From the NCBI GenBank assembly GCA_019009955.1, contig CM032230.1, positions 106,266,501 through 106,330,500 of the forward strand: DNA of 64,000 bases. Reading direction: 5' to 3'. The notes beneath the pieces were generated by a model. It was not told where the DNA came from. It did no database searches and saw only the letters and a program-made list of their open reading frames with translations. Made by a program: the position numbers and the translations under genes. Shown here one piece after another: positions 55,977 through 64,000 of this stretch. The stretch is from Riptortus pedestris. Lineage: Eukaryota > Arthropoda > Insecta > Hemiptera > Alydidae. Numbering within the stretch: position 1 is the stretch's first letter; each line of letters starts with the position of its first letter.

Positions 55977-56063
55977 TATATATATATATATATACACAGT
56001 ATATATGTATGTACGTATACAGTATATCTTGCAGGTAATAACTCACAAATGTTTTATAATTAA

Positions 56064-56090
56064 CTAGTTAAGGTACCCGGCTACACAAAT
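56064..56090 (-). mobile_element. Helitron-like 3' end fragment, reverse
   Basis: CTAGTTAAGGTACCCGGC only; similarity stops within the hairpin. Confidence 0.45.
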
Positions 56091-56339
56091 CAAATTTGTA
56101 AAAACTGATAGTGAAAGTGGTTATACATTCATTCCAAAGACCAGTCACACACAACAGTTTCATATATTCCGTCACAGTAGGTACCTTTACTTATCTTTAT
56201 AACTCTGAGTCCTATGGTGAACTTAGTACTTTTGTAGAGCCCAGGGAAATAAATGGTACTGAATAAATCCCTTTTCACTAGTGGCGAGGAATTTTTCAGA
56301 AGAGGTATTTGAAGTTTGGGAATATATATACATGAGGGG

Positions 56340-56657
56340 GGGGGGGTTTGCTGAAGACTGCTGAAAACTGATAAATTCAAATATCTTGGTTAGTATTCAA
56401 GATAGAGAATAAATGTATATAACATTATTTATAGTACATTTAATGTGCTATAAGATTGATTTTATACAGTTTTTCGATCCGAGTTAGAATAACAGAGATA
56501 TTCCGAATTTTCAAAATTCTCTCCCTCGCTTCATAAAACTAACAATGGAGTTAGTAAGTCAAAACAGGACAAGGAGGGAGGGGGGGCGTATACTCTATTA
56601 TTATGAATGGAACTGAAAATGTAACCATTTATATGAAAAATGTAATACTTTACTACT

Positions 56658-56719
<62 letters not shown>

Positions 56720-57245
56720 GTATCTGTATCTCGAATATTTAAATTTAAATTGTTTATTAACGTCCACTTCTTGCAACTAAGGCTAATTTTAAGGGTTACA
56801 CTCTAGCCAATTTTGGATGCATCTTACACAATAAAATATCAATGAAAACAGTATTTAAGCTTCGAATAAAGCGATTCGTGACATGACACATTTTTTTTTA
56901 ATATGACTTCGGTGAGGGGGGGGGAGTTACTAATGTCTGAAAACTATAAGATGTAAATATCTCGGTTAGTAGTCAGAATAGTGAAAAAAGCATATGTAAA
57001 AACATGTATGGGTACAAAAAAATTGTATTATATTTGCATTAAGATTGTTTTTATAGAATCTTTCGATCACACGTATAATAACGGAGATTTATTGAATTTT
57101 CAAAATTTCACCCTATAAACCTTTTCCCCCTCCCACAGGTCCAATTTCATCCTTTAACGAACTTGATCTTTAGTTTTACAAGAAAGCTAGTATATAGAAG
57201 TTCGTAATGGTTAAACAAATACCCACCACTAGATCGTTAACAGAC

Positions 57246-57305
<60 letters not shown>

Positions 57306-57788
57306 GTGACCACAGAGTTAGTTAACCGATTCACTATCAGAACGCGCTGGTGTCGGGAGTCTAGAGAGTAAATCAATCAGACAGCCCGTTGGAATGACGA
57401 AGGACCAATGTCCAATACTCTCCTAGATACCGTCGTTTGAGATATGTACCCCCCCCCCGTTTAATAAGGTTCATCAGTCGACTGGAGACAACTGATTCCA
57501 CCAAGTCCGCTTTGGTTAACGGGGGTTGTACGTTGTGATGGTCATTGATTACGTAAAAACTCTGATGGGGAATTCCTCTCGTCCAGCTAAGAGGAGTCTA
57601 CGTAGGGGCGGCTAAAAATGTTAAAGGTCTATAAAGTCAACCAAAAAATAATTATATATTTTAGAACGGACGCCTCGTTTTCGTCAGCTCCTGGGTAGGA
57701 TCGAAGAAAATTTGATGATTTTTTTTTTTAAATCATGTAGTGATTACAACACAATAGGTGATTTTCCTTAAGGACAAAATGCTAATAA
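56340..57788 (-). mobile_element. HINE-like element(s), reverse, with repeated interior and an insertion
   Basis: Two interior blocks (56340-56545 and 56870-57225), (TA)n at 56665-56717 and 57250-57303, an unrelated GC-richer insert at 57304-57655, and a degraded 5' end (CCTGGGTAGGATCG... TTTTCCTTAAGG) to 57788. A SINE tail fragment lies at 56748-56815. Confidence 0.55.
57304..57655. other. GC-richer unidentified insert inside a (TA)n tract
   Basis: About 350 bp starting GGGTGACCACAGAGTTAG and ending AAAGTCAACCAAAAAAT, of visibly higher GC than anything nearby. There is no long open frame, no terminal repeat and no tRNA-like box. I do not recognise it; a fragment of a structured RNA or retroelement untranslated region is possible. 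Confidence 0.35.
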
Positions 57789-58900
57789 AACATGTTTGTA
57801 CACATCGTCTGTGCAGAGGCAACTAGCACCACCATCCTTCTCTATTTCTCCTGCAATAAGAAGCCTATGTAAACAGGACTTGAAATTTAAGCTGAATATG
57901 AGATGTTTAGTGGCTCACACCAGAGAAAGTTAAAATCACTTTAGTAGAAGAGTGCATTTTCTGAGGCTTGAAAAAAGGGTGGGACTTAGGATGTTTTGAG
58001 GCTTGAAAACTAACAAAATGCCATATATATTGATTTATTTATTTATATGTTAGATTGCACCGTATCTTGTCTTTAGCGGTAGGTGTGTTTACATTTCTTG
58101 TTCCAGCTTCCTTCAAGAAAGCCATAAGCTTCTTTTATAACATCATCGTCTCTCCAAGAGTTCTTTAAGTTATAGTTCTTCGCATTTCTTTGTCAATCGA
58201 ATTTTTCACATGTTAGAAGAAACGCATAGTTAGATTAATATTTGAAAAAAGAACAACAACTGTATAAAATTAAATTTACAACAACATTTAACATTTTTCA
58301 CACTCATATCATTGTGGATGTTTGATCATAATCTTAGTTATATGACATATGTTCATTCGTATCGCTAGAGATAAAGCTTTTGGCGTGATTAAATGTTCTA
58401 ATTGTTACATTGTTACATGTGGTAACTTTCCTTTCTTATCTATTCTCCTTCTATGCCTTTCCTCTCTTATTTCGTTTTCTTCTATTCTTTACAATACCAC
58501 TCGGCACCTCACGTTGCCGGGTAACCTACCTTAAGAGTTTCAAATCACAGCCCTAATACTTCAAGAAAACCCCTTAAAATATGGAACTCTTAGTTCAGCA
58601 GGAGGAGAACTGTCGGTACATACTTCGCGTGGATTAACGGCCCGCAGCACTAGTCGACCGAGGTATAAGAACTATAGGCCTTAGAAAAAAAAAATAAAAA
58701 AAAAAAATAATGGTAACTTCCGTACTCCTCCAGCGAGGTTTACATCATTAAAAAATGTTTTCAAATTTTCGAAGTTTTTGCAAACTCCTTCAGGCCTTGC
58801 TAAATAACAGGTATTATTTAAGGACTGTAGGTAATACATATCCACAGCCCCTAAAAACATCTGGATTTTAACAATGGATAAAAAAGACATATGTATGAAG
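57789..58900. other. Stretch without a recognisable gene
   Basis: AT-rich. A T/C-rich stretch lies near 58430-58500 and an A-rich run at 58685-58710. No exon or repeat terminus is seen. Confidence 0.45.
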
Positions 58901-59120
58901 GTCTCAGGATAACCATGTGGGTTAAAGACTAGGTCTTAATCTCGGTTGGTAAACTTATGAGTATTGGTTTTGATTCCCACCACTCATACGTGGTAAGTGA
59001 AAATGATTTAGTACGAAAACACTGAATAAATACTTAGTCACACTGGCTAGAAAAGGGTGATGATCTGCAGATAACCCTTATCAGCCGTAGTAGCACAAAT
59101 TGAACTTTAATAAATAACAT
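58901..59120 (+). mobile_element. tRNA-derived SINE, full length
   Basis: Head GGTCTCAGGATAACCATG with an A-box-like TAACCATGTGGG and a B-box-like GGTTTTGATTCCC at 58963-58975. The tail is CACACTGGCTAGAAAAGGG, GATAACCC and TTTAATAAATAA. It is the only copy here with both tRNA-like head and complete tail. Confidence 0.7.
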
Positions 59121-59801
59121 TTTAATGAAGGAATATGCCACTGCACCGCATCACATGCAGTAGAGATAAATAAAAATCCAACGTGAAAGCCTAAACTATT
59201 ATAGTTCTGAAAATGAAATCTCCGAAGGTAAACCATTTCTGCTTTATAGAAGATATGTAGAGACGTCCGGTCGAAACTAGTCAAGATGGATTTAAGGAGG
59301 GTCAAAATCAATAAATCTATTGAAATTTGAAAACTGAAAGTTATCTCCATTACAGTGCATCTTTTACCTCGTATAAGAAAATAATAAATCATGTTTTTCG
59401 ATTCTAATCTGCATGCCATTCATATATCTCATTTCCCAAAAAAATATTTATTCATCCCAATTAAGTGCAAATCTGGTTTCTTTTGAAGGTTTTATCTTGA
59501 ATGGAGTCCTCCAGACCTAAGCACGCGTACTTATCGACATATTGTAGATAGGGAGGGAGTCAGGAATCAACCCTTAATCATTTTTTTCCGTGATTCATTA
59601 AGTCATTTGTTTAGTCAACAGCCCCATTTTAAAGTTTTACCATAATTACTTATGCATTTTTTCTCCCGGTACAGCCTCATAAGCCAAACAACTCTGGTTC
59701 CACTCAACATTAACTAAACAACCAAAATTAACATAAAATAACAATTATTACTTACCTATAGAAATTAGACTTCCTTTATTCATGTTCAGTTAAATAATAA
59801 A
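59121..59801. other. Stretch without a recognisable gene
   Basis: AT-rich between the SINE and the next HINE. Nothing supported. Confidence 0.45.
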
Positions 59802-61586
59802 AAAAAAAAGTCTGTCATGCAGGGGCTGCGAAACTAAGCAGACTTCCCTCTGTTGGTATAACACGCTTGTGGTTTCATGTCACCACGTATTCCGACTGAA
59901 AATGAGAAAGTATGAATTACTAGCCAGATGTTTGAGTTACGAAAAAATGCATGGAGCAACAATTATATATAATCAATATTTTAACAATATTGGTTCAATA
60001 ATATTTTTCCATCCTACTTATAATAACGCAGGTATTTTGAATTTTCGAATTTACCCTCTGCCCCTCTAAGCCTGCACTATTCTTGGTCCGGTTTCTACCA
60101 ATAACAAACATGATCTTCGGTGTTGACTAAAACGGTTAAATAAGGAGTATGGATAGATCAAATAAGCATTTCCGAAACAAGAACGTAAAACCGTAATTGG
60201 AGACGTCAACGAATTTACATGTATCCCTCATAATAAATGTGGTTTATGTTATATCAGCTTATTGTTATCATGACATGAGTATGAGGAGGTGGGCGGCGGT
60301 TTACTGAGGGCTGTAAACTAAAACGACCAACTATCTCGATTAATATTCATATTAGAGAAAACATTTAATTATAATAATTTATGTTGAAGAATATTTTTTC
60401 GAATCTTTAGACCAACAAACTTTGCTAGCCAACAAGATCACAATCATTGAAACAATTGTAAACAATCTCCATTCCGTTGACGTGGATAGAGTTCTTAACT
60501 CAAATTACAGCCGAATATATAGAAGTATTTGTAGTTTTAACCATTCTCTCCCTGAAAATTATTTAACGTTCCACACAAACATAAATAAAATCAAACTTAT
60601 CAGTCAAATAAGGATTTCCTCTAGCGAGTATTTAAAATTATCCTATAGAAACATGACTCAAATTATAAAAACTGGAGAGGTATGTAAATGGTGCCAAAAA
60701 TATATTTACCTACATTTGAATCATTTACTGCTGTATTGCCCCGCTTTTACATCACACAGAGTAAAATTCCTTGACAAATATATAGTGCCTCAAAGAGAAT
60801 ACCTATCATTGGTAAACATTCTGGATTACAACAATGAAAGTAAAGTTAATGATATTTTTTGTTTCTTATCAAAAGTTTGTGAAAGTTAACAATATAAAAG
60901 AAAGAATTGTATTATTTTTTTTTATGGGGTGCTTATTCAATAATAATCAACAAATTATTTATTATATGCAGTTATACTTATTATTAGAAGAGTTATACTT
61001 ATCTTAGATAATAGTCATGTTAATCTGATATGTTAGAAAACTGATCTTTATTTAGACATTAAAAAAGAATGAATTAATCTACATTTACATTAAATTATAA
61101 CCTATTGAATTCAGTATTATAATTATTTAGATTAATATTAATATTGTATTACGTGTCAATGTATATGCTGTTCAGTTGTAATTCTAGGAATTATTATTAT
61201 TTTATTTACACATACTTTAAGAAGTATAATATATCAATAACCATACTAACACTAATTGGCCAGACTCTTGGTAACATGTTGTAAACAGAAGCCAATAAAA
61301 TATCTATCTATCTATCTATATTAGAAAAAAAATGTATATTATAACACTTTTAGGCAATTAAATTTACAATACGATTAGTTCTATACAAATTTTCGATCGA
61401 CGTATAATAATTTCAAAATTCTACCGCCCCCCCCCGGGGGGGGGGCCTCGGTCTTATTTCAGCTGTTAACGAATTTGATCTTTAATTTTGCATGAAACGC
61501 TTATATATCGAGTTTTATGACGATAAAATCAAAATTGCGACTGCTAGGAGGCTAACGGACAAATATTTTATATATATATACATATA
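59802..61586 (-). mobile_element. HINE-like element, reverse, split by a LINE fragment
   Basis: Reverse end AAGTCTGTCATGCAGGGG, CTGCG and CTAAGCAGACTTCCC at 59808-59847. Interior blocks lie at 59895-60060 and 60290-60410. After the LINE the element resumes near 61318 and runs through a C10/G10 run (61428-61446) to GACAAATATTTTATATA at about 61580. The 5' half is missing. Confidence 0.6.
60405..61320 (+). pseudogene. Non-LTR retrotransposon 3' end with zinc-knuckle C-terminus
   Basis: An open frame of about 155 codons (60422-60889) ends the ORF2-type polyprotein. RISSSEYLKLSYRNM and CKWCQKYIYLHLNHLLLYCP show the C-x2-C-x8-H-x4-C knuckle that follows reverse transcriptase in Jockey/I-like LINEs. 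The frame begins without an ATG, so the copy is 5' truncated. About 400 bp of 3' UTR follows to AATAAAATATCTATCTATCT at 61297-61316, a TCTA-repeat tail. It lies inside a reverse HINE. Confidence 0.7.
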
Positions 61587-61795
61587 CTTGCTAAGTTACC
61601 TGGCTTCGCCCAGGAATTCAATTGAGGCTGAATTTTGGTGGTATTTTTTTGGTAATCCTTTGCTTTAGACAATATTTTGACATTCCCCATACCAGTATTT
61701 AGGGTTTATTCGTCTTTGCTTTGGATTTGTGAATATAAAATTATTTGTTATGTAAGGATTCAATGTCCTCTCTATTTATTCTGCATGTATATTTT
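61587..61795 (-). mobile_element. Helitron-like element, reverse, cut by a HINE insertion
   Basis: Reverse 3' end CTTG (for CTAG) at 61587 and hairpin CCTGGCTTCGCCCAGG at 61600-61615. Similarity to the family continues to about 61794, where TTAGCAGATTTCCC of the next HINE begins. Confidence 0.55.
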
Positions 61796-61917
61796 TTTTA
61801 GCAGATTTCCCTTAAGGGAAATCAGCTATTGAGGTCGTACTCATGACGCGAGTTTTGAAAAATTTCCTCAAATGTCCATCGAACCTACCCAGGAGATGAC
61901 GAAAATGAGGTCCGTTC

Positions 61918-61964
<47 letters not shown>

Positions 61965-64000
61965 TATATATATCTATATATATATAAAATTGTAACCTCT
62001 GTCTGTACATTGATTTTTTTCACGAAATTTCAAGATAACTTTTCGTTTCACATGTCATAGACACCATAACTGCATTTTGTTTCTTTGGTGTCTGTTTGTT
62101 TGTTTGTTTGTTTATTTGTTTGTTTGTTTGTTTGTTACCTTTTCACGCATAAACGGCTGAACCGAATTTTATGAAACTTGGTATGTATATTACTACTAAC
62201 CCAACTTAGACTTTAGGCTATATTAATATTCTCTGAGACGAACAGGAGTGGGGGTTATAAGAGAGGCCTGAAATTAAAAATAGCGATATTTCGTTTCCTA
62301 TTGGTTTCATGGCAAATATGCATATAACAAAAGTTGTTTATTTTGTTATTTAGAGTAACTTTTGTTATGTACACTTTTTTCGTATACCGAACTATAAAGG
62401 TGTTATACGCTAAACATTATAGAGGGAGTCAACAATTTTATTTGGCACAAAGATTCAACCGAACTAAATAAAACTCGGTATATCTATTAGCACTAACGCT
62501 TTCATTATAACAAGCCATACCAACATTTCTAGGGACGGGCAGGAGTGGGGGTTATAAGGGAAGCCAGAAATTAAAAATAGCGATATTTCGGTTCCTATTA
62601 GTTTTTCGGTAAATATGAACATAGCAAAAGTTGTTTACTTTGTTATTTAGAGTAACATTTGTTATATACACTTTTTTCGTATACCGAATAATAAACGAGA
62701 TATACGCTAAAATCTATAGCGGAAGTGAACAATTTTATTTGGGACAATAGACCCAACCGAAATAAATAAAACTCGGTATGTGTATTAGCACTAACGCTTT
62801 CATTATAACAAACCATATCAACATTTCTAGGCACGGGCAGGAGTGGGGGTTATAAGGAATGCCTGAAATTAATAATAGCGGTATTTCGTTTCCTATTGGT
62901 TTTTCGGCAATTATGAACATGACGATAAACAAGAACATTTCAATTGTATGAAGCATTTTAAAAACAAGTAGCTGTTTCATGAGGAGCAAAGTATATTACT
63001 CCCCCCCCCCTTCCTCTGTCTTTCACTGGAACATTAATTAATCGGAAGTAAGTAATTTCATCCTTTAATGTGTTTAAAGCATCAATTAATTCACAAAAAA
63101 CGAAAGTATTTAAACATACATAATTAGAATTGAAAATAGAATCTGAATATAAGGTAATGTTAGCGGAATTGAGAGTTAGCCGTTAGTCATGTTCTGTTGG
63201 TTAACCTGGAGCGTCGGGGAGGGGTGGGGAGACCTTCCTGTAATCTAGAACCTTTCTCACTCCCTCTTTCTTTCCTCAGTTGTTTTACACACTTTTTTCG
63301 TATACCGTATTATAAACGAGATATACGCTAAAACCTATAGCGGAAGTGAACAATTTTATTTGGGACAAAAGACCCAGCCGAAATAAATAAAACTCGGTAT
63401 GTGTATTAGCACTAACTCTTTCCTTATAATAAGCCATACTAACATTTCTAGGGACGGGCAGGAGTGGGGGTTATAAGGGAGGCCTGAAATTAATAATGGT
63501 GATATTTCGTTTCACCACAATATTTTGTGCTTAATAACTGAGATCTATGCATAATGCACAGGAGACGGGAAATATGACAATTTGGAGGACAGTGAAGACT
63601 TACATAAAAAATTAATTTTATTATTAACAAATGCCAACAACGGGTGTTAATCCTAAATAATGGGACGGGTAAAGGTGAAAATATTGTGCAAACTAAAGCC
63701 TTGCCAAAAAAATACCATCACCATTCAGCCTCAAATGAATTCCCGAGCGAAGCCGGGTATCTGAGCTAGTATATATATATATATATATATATTTGTTTGT
63801 TAACGCTCTAGCGGTAGCAATTTTTGTTTGATCGTTACCAAACTTCATATTTAAGCGTTTTATGTAAAAAGAAAGATCGAGTTCGTTAATGGCTGAAATC
63901 GGACCAGTGGGAGGGGGGGGGGTTTAGAGGGAGAGGATTTTTGAAAATTCGAAAGATCTCCGTTATTATACGTCGGATCGAAAAATTGTATAGAATCAAA
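61796..64000 (+). mobile_element. HINE-like element with nested Helitron-like element (runs off the window)
   Basis: TTTTAGCAGATTTCCCTTAA start, perfect 5' palindrome, GTCCGTTCAAAATTA and (TA)n at 61923-61972. A complete Helitron-like element fills the (TA)n. The 3' half resumes TATTTGTTTGTTAACGC at 63790, with the G-tract at 63910-63922, and continues past the window end. Confidence 0.8.
61973..63769 (+). mobile_element. Helitron-like element, complete, about 1.8 kb
   Basis: Best copy of the family. TC at 61973 after A in the (TA)n tract, AAATTGTAACC at 61986, (GTTT)n at 62093-62133, tandem interior blocks near 62240, 62540, 62840 and 63460, hairpin CCCGAGCGAAGCCGGG at 63742-63757 and CTAG at 63766-63769 followed by T. 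No replication-initiator or helicase frame, so non-autonomous. Confidence 0.65.

Noticed and set aside
57304..57655. Hammerhead ribozyme (a CTGATGA occurs on the minus strand)
   Set aside because: The required GAAA and a cleavage triplet with stems I-III could not be placed around it.
61428..61446. C10/G10 palindrome as a biological hairpin
   Set aside because: It lies at the homopolymer site of a reverse HINE where C-runs are usual; the adjoining G-run could easily be a sequencing or assembly error.
1..64000. CRISPR array
   Set aside because: Repeats are dispersed, of both orientations and hundreds of bases long; the short tandem arrays have no unique spacers. The genome is eukaryotic.

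Overview
The window looks like a piece of an AT-rich arthropod (probably insect) nuclear genome. It has GT-AG spliced genes with kilobase introns, TATA boxes paired with arthropod-type TCAGT initiators, tRNA-derived SINEs, a mariner, Penelope-like and non-LTR retrotransposon remnants, and very many rolling-circle-type repeats built around (TA)n tracts. There is no bacterial or viral gene organisation. The species cannot be named from the sequence.

Two genes can be supported, both on the + strand and in tandem. They are nine-exon aminoacylase-1-like genes (peptidase family M20): copy A at 14,650-32,065 (399 codons) and copy B at 37,439-51,204 (398 codons). Exon phases match exon by exon, and every exon is open with canonical splice sites. 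Each gene has a near-identical upstream core promoter. Both predicted proteins keep the M20 metal-binding and catalytic acidic residues. Both lack the lid-domain PGH histidine and the NVIP motif of characterised aminoacylase-1, so their substrate or activity may differ. Exons 1-2 and the promoters are almost identical between copies, while exons 3-9 differ at roughly 6-10% of bases.

Almost everything else is mobile DNA. The dominant family starts TTAGCAGATTTCCC, carries a (TA)n tract in its middle, and ends with an inverted copy of its start (GGGAAATCTGCT), a CGCAG/CTGCG stem-loop and GACGGACTT, flanked by T. This architecture matches Helentron-derived HINE/DINE-1-like elements. About 25 copies or pieces are present on both strands. 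A second family ends in a CCGG-rich hairpin followed by CTAG, as canonical Helitrons do, and tends to sit inside the (TA)n tracts of the first. A deleted mariner, LINE 3' ends, SINEs and a long inverted repeat are nested into these layers.

Layout: 1-13.6 kb repeats only; 13.9-32.3 kb copy A with its promoter; 32.3-37.3 kb spacer with a HINE, a 53-56 bp minisatellite and a local duplication; 37.3-51.3 kb copy B; 51.5-64 kb repeats only. Because the two genes are paralogous, their introns act as natural filled/empty-site pairs. One complete HINE (intron 7 of B) and one SINE tail (intron 8 of B) have empty counterparts in A, while a Penelope-like fossil in intron 5 and a HINE fossil in intron 6 are shared and predate the gene duplication.
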